In this document: positions 1 to 10,900 of the stretch, one piece after another
How positions within the stretch are numbered: position 1 is the stretch's first letter
Layout: every line of letters begins with the position of its first letter
Assembly: GCA_000507305.1 (NCBI GenBank)
Contig: DF240209.1
Location: 14,885 to 78,884 of the forward strand
Length of the DNA: 64,000 bases
Direction: 5' to 3'
From: Breviolum minutum Mf 1.05b.01
Taxonomy: Eukaryota > Sar > Dinophyceae > Suessiales > Symbiodiniaceae
The notes under the pieces: generated by a model
What the model saw: only the letters and a program-made list of their open reading frames with translations
Told to the model about the DNA's origin: nothing
Database searches by the model: none
Program-made: the position numbers and the translations under genes

Positions 1-280
1 AAGAAGAAGAAGAAGAAGAAGAAGAAGAAGAAGAAGAAGAAGAAGAAGAAAGAAGAGAGAAAGAAGAGAGAAAGAAAAGAGAATGAAAAGAGAAAGAAAA
101 GAGAAAGAAACGAGAACAAAAAGAGAACAAAAAAAAGAGGAAGACGAAGAAGGAAAAGAAGAAAAAGAAGGAAGAGAAGAGAAAAAGGAAAATTAAAAAA
201 ACAAACAAAAAAAGCAAGCAAAAGAACCAGAATAAGACAAAAATATGAAGAAAAAAAAGAAGAAAAGAAAAAGAACAGGA
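1..280. repeat. Polypurine GAA/GAAA tract at the left edge
   Basis: The first 50 bases are a pure (AAG)n trinucleotide run. It then decays into GAAA, GAGAA and AAAAAG units to about position 280. Nearly every base on this strand is a purine. The tract precedes the first visible exon of the truncated ammonium transporter gene, so it probably lies in one of that gene's introns. Its true length is unknown because it runs off the window. Confidence 0.9.
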
Positions 281-520
281 ACATCAACAAAATGATTGGA
301 ACAATTCTGACCTCCGATATGGTGTCCGCCAGCGCTGCACCCTATCATTGGGAAAGAGGCTTCTGTGCCTGACCGCTCGCGTTTTCACTTCCCACTGCTT
401 TTGACTCCTTTCCCAAATTTATTGATCAAAATACCGTTGAGTTTGACAAACATCCCAAAGTGAGGCACCTAAAAGCTGTGTAAATGCTTGAAGAGTGTTC
501 TAAACTCCCGTGAGTGACAG

Positions 521-2759
521 TGAGGCTGGCCTGGTGACAATTACTGCTGGATGTGGGAACATGACTTCCTCTAGCGCAATCCTTGCAGCTTTTATTGGGG
601 GTTTCGTTTGCCACCATTTGCTTTAGCATTGCTTTTATTTTAGTTGTTTTCCTAAAATTTTGAGAGCGCCGTTGTGCATCCCATGGGTTTTGTTTTTTTT
701 CTCCCGGAAATAGAATCTGGGATGTAGAAGAATGTGTAATTGCTGCAAGAGTCTTTGGTGGACTGGATTTACTTTCAATCTTGCTGGTGAGTCAAATAGG
801 ATGTTTGGACAGAAACTAAGGTGTACCAAGCCTTTTCGCAACTTCTGCTCAAGTTCCAGATCCTCAACCGCACATGTTCTGAGACAACCGATGGTTTCCG
901 GTATTATTTGTCACATAGAGCAAATTTTTATTTTGAAATGCAATTCTTAGTCCATGTTTCTTGCATTGGAATTGGGTTCCAGGTCTAATTTTTTTGTTGC
1001 AAATATCTTTGAACCTGAGGTAGTGCCTGAGTTAATTAGAGGTTTGTTTTTTTTGATGGGTGACCCATGAGAGTCTCGATGCGGACTGTTTCTACGAAGG
1101 ATTGATGACCCTTTGGATGCCAGCTCTGTGCACGGAGCTTGTGGCTTTTGGGGAGGTCTTTGTGCAGTGCTGTTTGACTGGGGCCTTTCGAGGAACCATT
1201 TCCATGGAAGCAACGGATGGACTTGCAAGGACTGGAGTCGATCGCGTTTTGTACGCCGCTCTAAATAGATTGTTGAAGAGATCAAGGTAGGCCATGTGAT
1301 GAGTTGTCATGTGTTTATTTGTTCTACCTTACAATGTGCACGCTCCAAACACGAATGGACACGCAATGATTTTGTGCGAATCTAGATGCATGCTGCATGC
1401 ACTTTAAGATACTGAGCATAATCACGTTGGACGAAATATTGCTACATCTCCACCGTAGAACCACAGCTTGACTTGTCAAGGCAATACACGCGCTGGCTTG
1501 CTTCTTATTCAACTCGACGAGGGGATACATGCCAACATTCCCGTGCACGTATGCGCAGACGGATAGACCCGAGTATTCAAAGAACAAAAAAAACATATCT
1601 AACTACGGAGTTATGCAGGTAGAGCTTTTGAGCAGGTACATTATGGGTTTCCCGCTGGTCAAGTCAACCAAGGTCAACCCAAATCCTTATTCAAAGTGAG
1701 TTTTTGATTTTCTTTATTTCCCAGCTTTAGCGAAAAGGGCTGTTGCGCATCATAAGAGAGAAACTTGGTTCCACAGTTTGCGCTTCGGTGTTGCTGAGAG
1801 GGTTCTGCTCTGGGTGCTGTTTTGGGTGCTGTTTAGGGCGGACCATTACATAAATACAAAGCATCTCCTTTTGATCCAGACATGCTCTCTGGGGTGTGCA
1901 AGTGTAATCTGAAACCAGGTTGTATCACTAGTCACTAGACCAACCACATGCATACATATACTGTATTGGTTTGGGGTTCGCTGGCCTATATACAGTACTC
2001 AGCTACATGAAGAGGCCAATACACAAATGCTTGGGTCAAACTTAATCAAGACGTGCAGCTCCCAGTGCAGGCCTTGGCAGATGGAGTTTGCCAGGAAAAT
2101 CTATTTGGAACAGCCTTGTTGGTTCAGCTGATTGGTTTGTTGGTGATCTTGGCATGGGTTATGGCATCTTCAATGATAGTGTTCATATTCCTATCGTCCC
2201 TTGGTATGAAGGTGTCAGGGGTGAAGACTTGTTGGAGGTCACAGCTTTGAAGCACAGAAGCAGAACCAGTGGAACGTTTTGAAAAATAGAACTCATGGGA
2301 GCGTTCTATAGGCTCGGCAACAGTTGGCAAGGTTCAACTCAAAAACAACAAGGATCTATGGTCGCTTCAGCATATAACTCGGGAAGTGATTCGTATCTTG
2401 AGAACTTTGGGGTGTTTCAAGATGAAATCAAACTTAAACATTCTCTTTGGCCGTAGCCCTGCTGCATTGCAGCAGTTTGAAAAAATGCAAAACTAGCAGT
2501 GTAATTGCTGTATTTGTTTACGTCCCTTCAAACCATGTACGATGCACTTTCAAGTCAATAATCATGCACAAACCGGCTTTGTCTCTGTCATCTCACATTT
2601 GATGTACAACCAAGAGCGTGACACTTCATGCTTTTGCATCAGCAGTGCAGCTGGCTGAGGCTACTTGGACAGATTCGAATCAAACAATCTACAGAGGAGA
2701 CGGGAGTCGACCAAGAGCAACATGTTCAGTCTGCATATGACATTCAAGGCCAAATATGA
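521..2759 (+). CDS. Ammonium transporter AMT-1, 3' part (four exons)
   Basis: This is the C-terminal third of an AMT/Rh-family ammonium channel, a polytopic membrane protein that imports ammonium. Exon about 521-604 encodes AGLVTITAGCGN, the family signature beside the pore. Exon about 1072-1250 encodes IDDPLDASSVHGACGFWGG with the conserved pore-region histidine context, then a loop HFHGSNGWTC; it ends at a GTACGC donor. Exon about 2071-2211 encodes the last membrane helix (ALLVQLIGLLVILAWV) and ends at a GTGTCA donor. Exon 2673-2759 encodes the cytoplasmic tail, starting IRIKQSTEETGVDQEQH, and stops with TGA. The last three junctions are phase 0, so the frame is continuous. The N-terminal two thirds lie left of the window or were not found. 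It is followed on the same strand by a second AMT gene with matching motifs. Family assignment is firm; individual borders may be off by a few bases. Confidence 0.85.
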
Positions 2760-3379
2760 AGTGTTCAGGCGAGATGGGTAGTCTGGCTCATCTCAGACAG
2801 TTCTCTCTGTGCCCAGTCCCCTTTATGATAATTCGTTCAGGCTTTCGACTTGTTGCCATGGTGTGCGTTTTGGACTTATGATGACCAAAGTCATCATTCG
2901 CTTATCGGCAAAGGCTTTGTTTAGACTTCTAAGAAGTCCAACATTTGCCTTGAAAGACGTAGACTGCATTGTGGCATGAGGTGTTGAAGGCAGTCTCCAG
3001 TCTAAACTCATCCCAGTTGCGGGCCTGGGTTCGTGACCTTGCTCCTTAAGAAAAAGAGCCTTGTTGCGCGAACACTGGGGCATGTTGCAAACAAATAGGT
3101 AGACCAGGTAGATGTAGATTTAAACGGCTACGGTCTGCACTTGCGATGAGAGGAATCGGTGACCAGGCAAGAAAGGCTTCTCGGACGGACAAATTCAGCC
3201 GTCACTCTACATTTTCCGCATCTCGAAGGTCATGTCTCTACGTGGAGACATAATGGGACATACGACATACGCATATTGGGTTCATGTTCGCATGAAATTG
3301 TGAATACACACATAATTATATGTGTAAATGTAAAATAGGTAAAAAATACCTACTGTAAAAAATGAAATATATTAAAATA

Positions 3380-3420
3380 TGTATATATATATATATATAC
3401 ATGTATATACGTACGCAACT
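3380..3420. repeat. (AT)n tract between the two AMT genes
   Basis: A GTATATATATATATATATAC run sits inside AT-rich sequence with imperfect flanks (ATATTAAAATATG and ATGTATATACGTAC). No coding signal is seen around it. It lies in the spacer between the AMT-1 stop and the first AMT-2 exon. Confidence 0.8.
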
Positions 3421-3803
3421 TGCGTGATGAATCGACTCCGCACAGTGCCTGCAGAGCGATAGGTCAGTTTTTTCTCATCGGTATATAAAATTTTCAACAA
3501 ACCATCTTCACTTTCACAAGCACTTCCTCCTTACTCAATTCAGTGGGCTGCTCAATGCCTCCGTTCATTTGTTCATCATACAAGGCTGCTCAGTTTCCAT
3601 TATTTGCAAAGTGTTGGTTTGTTTCTCTTTCTTGATGGCAGGTATGAATTGTATGACCTGAATTCACAATGTTTGAGACCATGCTATTTAGCCACCTGTA
3701 CCTAAAATGTTGGAGTGGCATGTGGGTTGGCATGAAGGAGAATGAATCCAGTGTTGCTTCCTCGCCACTTTTGCATGCATGTTTTGCTTTCTTACATTCC
3801 ACG

Positions 3804-3824
3804 GCAAAGATGATTTGGCTCAAG
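3804..3824 (+). other. Possible relict dinoflagellate spliced-leader sequence
   Basis: TTTGGCTCAAG at 3814-3824 matches the last 11 bases of the conserved 22-nt dinoflagellate spliced leader, which is trans-spliced to nuclear mRNAs. The bases before it match poorly. Genes that have been retroposed from mRNA can keep such relicts upstream of their start. The site lies upstream of AMT-2 on the same strand, but AMT-2 is intron-rich, which argues against recent retroposition. An 11-base match could also be chance. Confidence 0.25.
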
Positions 3825-4585
3825 GCTTTACACCGCAGACGTTTAAAACGTAAAACTATCTATGCGGTTAATTTAATATATCGCCTTCGCCACACTGTCG
3901 CACTCTGCAGATGAAGCTTGCGCTAGCGGTTTCTTGACACTGACTTTGCTTCAACTCTCACTCTGTGTCAAGAGACAGGAAAAATCGTTGAAGTTGAAGA
4001 TAGAAAACTTTCTCAACATTTGGTCTTCGAAAGGTTTTGCAAGTTAGCAGGCCGTGAGAGGTAGGGTAGGGTGTCATTGAGGTTGTCAGACCTTGTGCCA
4101 GTGGCGACCGGTTTACAGAAGCAGTCGAAAAGCTTTTGGGAGAAGATTGAGACATTTTCTCATCATTTCCCTCAAATTTTGGAAACCAGTCTAAATCTTA
4201 TGAAGTGGTATATCCCTTCCAATTCCTGGTTCCAGCTTTTTAGCACCAAGAACAGCAATGTGAAAGTTGGGGGCATGTGCCTTTTGCAGATAGCGTTCAT
4301 TAAGCGTCAGAATTCATTACAATCGCGTCATTTGTTTGGCGGAAAAGTGGAGTGACACCTACCTAGGTCAGCTTGATTCTCCAGATGTATCAGCACAAAT
4401 TTCCCATGTATATATACAAAAATAATATAAATCTACGACTCTAACAGGCTTGAGATGCAACCAGAGAGGGTTGGTTTGGCCCAGAGCCAGTGTATTGCAC
4501 AGGAAGCGATAAAGAAATGAAACATATTTACTAACGTAATAATAAATGACCCGCCCACACACACAACGCACACACAACCAGTACG

Positions 4586-4712
4586 AGTATTATTGTGGTC
4601 GTACTAGTGATACAGGTGCTGCTAGCACTCATTCATAGTACTAGTAGTACTAGTGCTTCATAGTATTACACGTACTGCATAGTAGTACTAGTACTGCAAA
4701 ATGGTACTAGTT
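4586..4712. repeat. TAGTAC/ACTAGT-rich tract
   Basis: The hexamer TAGTAC and its self-complementary partner ACTAGT recur many times over about 125 bases (for example CATAGTACTAGTAGTACTAG). The tract can pair with itself. It lies about 200 bases upstream of the first tentative AMT-2 exon. No function is visible. Confidence 0.7.
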
Positions 4713-4900
4713 TTAGCAGCGCGGGGGGTCATTACCTTGATCCACTGAAATGATGGTGATAATGATGATCGTGATGAAGGAATTTATCGTGAACGCAATG
4801 CACCATTTTGCAACAAGCATTTTGGTTAGTTGAAGTGCATGCAGTCTTCGTGCTTTGCATCCAGAAACCATCCAGGCCTTGTTGATTTGCTTCCCTCTAG

Positions 4901-7900
4901 TGGAGTTCAGCTCTGCGCAAGCCACTGCTGATGATATTCGCGCTGAGATTGAATCTGTGCGTGAAGAAATTCAACGGCTTCGGCAGCAGGTGCGCTGAAA
5001 GCGTCTGAATCACTAAGACGTGTTTGTCGACTCGACTATTGATTTGCTTGTCCACACTCCATGCACAGGTTTTGTGTCAGACAGATTCTGATTCTTTCAA
5101 TCATCGTGGAATAATTTGCATCCGCGCGTTTCAAGCAATGCATGGGCACGAGGAAACATCATGAAAAGAGGAAGCAAAGAACAAAGGTCGGTAGAAGTCT
5201 AAAAAATCAGATTGAAAATTGAAGAACTCCGGGAGGAGATACTTTTCGAACAAAGATTGGTCCCTTGCATTGCTGCTAGTTCCAAGTAGGCAATGTGTTG
5301 CAGCTGTGAGAACAGCATGTGCACCAGGGCTCGAGATCTCTGCAAGATGACGTGCCCTATGCGGATGACTTGAACCAGAAGGCTGACGTTGGTTTTGCAA
5401 GCAAGTTTTGGAGTTATGGATCAGAAGTTGTCAATGTGATTTTGTGTGTGGAATGCCTTTCAAATTGAGCGAAAGCTCGAATTCTACCCTTGGGCAGGTC
5501 ATGGAGTTGAAAATCTCACGCTCTGAGCAAGCATCTGCAATGTCAAGTATATGGATTTTTGTTCCTCGGTCTCAGATTGCTTTTTGAGAAGCTGCGGTGA
5601 ACATAGAAGATGCATCAAATGCTTCCCAAGGTTTGTGGTACACTTTGTATGTTTATGCATGTTGGCTTTTCGATGGTGGAGACTGGGAGTTGCCGAGCGC
5701 GAAATGCCTCTGACTTGTTAATCAAGAATGTATTGTGCCTGGGCAGCATTGGTGATTCGAAGCTCGATGTTCAAAGATATGCGAAGGGCAAGTTGCCTCG
5801 ACATCTTTTCTCTGGGTTTTGTCATTTTGTCCATGTTGCATTGCATGCTGGAAGGAGTGTATGCGTGGCCGCTCTGGCATGGTGGAGCATTGGATGGGGC
5901 TTTGCTTTTGGCGAAACTGCAAATGGACTCATAGGCACCACAGGTTTCTCTGTCAATTCCAATGGGTGAGTGGAGCTCAACATAGATCTTTGACGTGTTC
6001 GTATGCCGCGTTTTCACATCATTAGCAGATCATGAATGTATAGGTGCAGTCTACTTTCTTCTGGTGCGAATGAAGAAGGCAAATTTGAGCTGCATCGTGT
6101 GCAGAATTGCCAAATTGTGCTACCGTGATAGGACTCGTGTAGCTGTTGTGACAGATTTCTGTTCTCTGATGTCAAACCTCCCAATGCGACTATATATACA
6201 AGCTTTGCTTCAATTCCAAGGCTTTTTTGCCACAAATCTCCTGGAAGAGAGAAGCGGGGCCGTTGTGCCAGTTAGCAACTGCACTGGTGGAACATGTACA
6301 GCGCACTTCGGCCGGGAAGGGAAGTAGAGTAGACATAAAAACTGGTGGAGGCTTTATTCCCAAACCATCTCCACGAAGTTTCCTTGATCCATCTTGATCC
6401 CATTCAAGTCTCTTCAACTCTTCGCCTTGCATTTCTCCAGAGTCTCCGGTGCGGTGTAACAGCTCCACATGAATGCTCAGCCAGTGACTTTTGGAAGCTG
6501 AGCACATTGCATTTGCCACTCTGCGTTTCCAGCCAAGGAAAGTGCTTCAATGCTTCTTCCAGTGGGCTTTCTGCTCTACTACTGCAAGCATTGTGTCTAG
6601 ATATAAAAGCAACGATGTTCAGCGCACCATGTGGCATGACAAAGAGATGTCTCTGAACGTCTCTGTCACTGAGGTTAGCGGGGCTGTTGCAGAGCGAATT
6701 AGAAGCTCTACCTTTGCACTGTAGCTCCTCTGATTTCAGCGTTTTCAATTGTTTTCAGGTTTTCCTGCAGTTTGCACAACCGTCTTTGTATTTTTCTATT
6801 TCTAGGGGGTCGATTGGAAGCGTGCTGCATGAGACTGGATGCGAGGGTTGGGTAGCCGGAGACTGCTGTCTGGTTCTGTTCACGAGATGTTTGAGCTGCC
6901 AGAGATTTGGTGAATGTCGCAGAACATCGTCACATATTCCACATTATCCACACTCAGCGAGACTTCTAAACGGCTCAACTTCTCAACTGAACTCAGTCGA
7001 AGCCTTTTTTTGCCGATTTCCTCGGTGACTGGGCAGGTACTCTTTCTGCATGGCTGGCTTGATCTATCCAGTTGTTGTGGCTTGGACATGGGGTGGTGGT
7101 TGGCTTTCTACACTGCTTCAGGTTGGCATCACTGACCTTGCAGGCGGGATGTCAGAAAACAGGAACTTCAGAAACTTCTTTATATATTTTGTTTTTGCTT
7201 CCCCTTTGGGCCTTTGGGGCCTCAACCTGGACGTGCAAGAGAAACAAATTGAAACACCATACCTGCAGGTAGTGGCGTGGTATATTTCACCGGTGGCATC
7301 GCTGGCTTGGTGGGTGCCATTGTTGTGGGGCCTCGAGAAGGTCGCTTTGGACAGACTGGCAGCTTTGAGCCTCACAACCTGCCTTTGGCCGTATCTCGGC
7401 AAAGTGTCGAAGCTTGTCAATTGTCGTTGGGGGACAGAAAAGGTATCCAGCGTGATTTTACTCTCGGCCATCTGTCTGTTTGCCAGATTGAGGTGCTTGG
7501 GACCCTGTTTCTTTGGATTGGTTGGTTTGGCTTCAACGCTGGATCTATCGGTGCTTTCCACAATGGCTCCTCAGCAGAAACAGTGCTCACAGTTGGCACA
7601 CAGCTGGCACGCAGAACATTGCAAACTGTTCCAGCACGGAATCAAATCATTCAGATTTGGCTGCCAGTTCTTTGCGAGTGTTCAAGAGGTCAATTGGACA
7701 TGAGGTCTAAGTTTGTTGTGCCAAGAGCATGTACGTGTCATGTAACTTTCAATATATTGGCAAGAAAGGCGCTTACGACTCACCCGGAGGTGCTTCTTCA
7801 CAAGCAAGTATGGAGACAAAACGGCGACCCACACAAACCAACTCTCTAGAACTGAATCTTTCGACCGGGCTCCTTACAGGGTCCCTGCAGATCTCTACCG

Positions 7901-10900
7901 TCAGAAATCAACAGATTGGACATGGTCATGGTCGCATGAATGGACTCTACCAATGGACTCTTCCGGCCAATTGTTTAGATGAGATGCTAAGCTGACAACA
8001 TGAGACTAGTGCAGTTTGCACTTCTTTAGCTGTCTCCCATCTCTACATCCTTCTTGTTTTCCATTTTGTGAATGATCCCTCCAGAAAGCAGAAAGCAACT
8101 TCAGGGACAAAATCCAGTACTATTTCGTGATGTTTCTGCGCAAATGTCTGCCATATTCCCCCAAGAGCGGTAAGCTTCAAAAGGTTCCCAAGAGGTTTCC
8201 GATGTGTATGGTTCTGAGACTCTGAAAATATTGCAAGTTGTGGAGGCTGGAGGTGAAGGTTTCAGACGTTCGCAAGGGGCACTTGGCATCTAGGGCTTCG
8301 ATGTGGTTTTAGGGGGCACCTGGTGGTGCCTGGCAAACTGGGTGGCTGAGTTCCAGCAAAGCAGGTTCCGCGAACTGCCACGGTTCCAACTGGGTTCCGG
8401 AACCAGGCGCCTGGAAACAGGTTCTGATACAGGTGCTTTGGGAACTGGCTTTGGCAAGGTTCTGGGAAGAGGATTTCGAGAACCAGGTTTTGGGAAACAA
8501 GTCCTGGAACCAGGATCAGGACTTGGGTGTTGGGAGCCAGGCGATTGGTGTTTCCGGCCAGGGCCACCTGAGCTTAACTTGTGTTAGTTGCTTGCATTTG
8601 AACTCAAACTTTTCAGACTCTATTGAGTTTGACAAAATACCCCTACTGTTGAGACTTGATTCAAAGCACTGAGTGAAGCTGCATTCAAGACGGAGGCTTG
8701 CAAGCATCCTCAGCTGCGCAGATTGCCATGAACACAGCGGTGTCAGGGGCAGCAGGCACTGACGGTGACACAGTGCAGTGTTGAGGTCTGTTTTTGCCAG
8801 TAGTATGTTTTTCCAACTAATGGTTTGGTTCTACGGGGTTTGGTGCCTTTGCTTTATAGCAGTGTCAGTTGCTGACGGTGCATTTTCAAGTGTCGTGCTG
8901 TCGAAAAGTGTAGCTACATTTTCAACCCACCTAAAGCAGTGATGATGCTGCTGTCTTGCGTTGTTTTTGTTTGGATGTTTTTGCTTGCTGCGAGTTGCAG
9001 GAGATACCTCCTCCGGTTTTCTGCATCGTTTTTAGGTCTAACAGTGATGGAATTTCTCATACCTTTCTCGCTCGCAGATGGCGCTTGCATTTTGAGAGTC
9101 ATCCTTTGCGGTCGATGCAATCAAATAATTCTAATATGTATACTACAAGATAACATGATGTAATGTAATATGATATAATGTAACATAACATAATATAAGA
9201 TGATCTGATCTGATATGATATGATATACTATGATATAACATATACTATGATTTGATATGATATGATATGACATGATATAATATGCTATGATATACTATGA
9301 TCTAATATGGTATATATATAATATGCTATGATATGATATTATTTGATATGATATGATATGATATGATATGATATGATATACTATGATATAATATAATATG
9401 GTATGATATGATATGATATGATATGATATGATATGTTGTAGTATATCATAGTGTAATAAGATATGATACAATATGATATGATGTAATATGTAGTAATACG
9501 ATATGATAGGATATAATGTAATGTAATTTGATATGATATGATATAGTGAATAGTCGGATACATGTATTGTGTGTATATAAATATATACACATATAAATGC
9601 ACATACAGATAAGCACAAGAACAATGTTTGTATATACCTTAAGTAATACATACATGTGTATATGTAAACACAAACATGCTCGCCCTTTCAATTTCTGTAC
9701 ATGGGTTCTTCAAGCGCAACTAGCGCGCAGGCGGCATTACAGTCTTCATACTGAAATTTGTAATGCTGCGAAAGCCTCTTGAGCTGCAGTTGATTAACAT
9801 TTGGGCAGCTTCTAATTGTATGGACTGCATATCACACTTTGAGTCCACGGAAGCCTCGTCTTGTGCTGGAGTTCTTGCTTGAAGGGGTATATCAGATTGT
9901 TCTGTTTTGCTGTATGATTACTAGTTTCTGCTCAAAACTCGACTTCCGAGTTCATTTGCATGGTTTCGTTGCTCCCTTCCAGAAATTTTGGATACAAGCA
10001 GTTTTGCTGGCCAACGAAAAAGTGCTTTTGAGGTATGACGTCGGAGGACTTTGCAACGGAATACTGGCGGGAGTTGTGTCCATTACTGCTGGCTGTGGGA
10101 ACCTCACCAATCTCTCCGCAATCATTGTCGCAGTGCCATGGTTTGCCAAAAACTCTGGACATGGGATGTCTCTGCTGGCAAAACGAGCATGCTTCGAGAG
10201 GTCATCCAGTGGAGAAGTTTTCTAAAACAATTATGCATTCAATGCATTCTTTACTTCAAAAACTTCAGACTTTTATTAGGATGCATCAGATGACTCTTTT
10301 CGCACAGATCAGGTGCTGAACTTTCAATCCAATCAAACATTCCAACCAAGCATAGTAGACTTCACGAAGGTTGCATAACATGATGACCCCATTGGACGGT
10401 TCTGAGAAATCGATTGCGCTGAGAAGGAGAAACTGTTGATGCTTGATGTTTACCATTTGAACGTCCATTGATGACAGTTTCCGCCAGCCAAAACCATGTG
10501 CAAAGATTGTTCGGGTTCATTTTCCCCCAACTTGCGAATTGAGAAGAAACTGACACTAAACTGTTCTTTTCAGAACGTGGAAAACCAAAGAGTTTTGCTG
10601 GTAGGACGGTGCCCATGTTCAGCTCAGGCCCTTGGTTTTCTTTCCCAGACTGGTAGCCAGATCAAACTTTCATAGCTTGCCTCTGATTGGGGCTCTTGTT
10701 GTCCTTCGTGGCCAAAGGTCGTTGGTGGTTTGCTTTATGTCGCCTCGGCAAGCCTCTTGCTTCGACTGCGTATCGATGACCCCGTCAACGCCTTTCCTGA
10801 AACTCTGCTTCAAAAGCATAAATGTCAGTATGTTTTCGATGTACAATGCATACATGACTTGGGTGTGGCAGGTGTGGCTCAAAACTTATGAGATGGGACG

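Noticed and set aside
8262-8587. Overlapping frames on both strands, about 100 codons each
   Set aside because: Produced by the GGTTCYGGAACC minisatellite within an AMT-2 intron.
9295-9691. Minus-strand frames rich in Tyr, Ile and Ser
   Set aside because: Pure translation of the ATGAT satellite.
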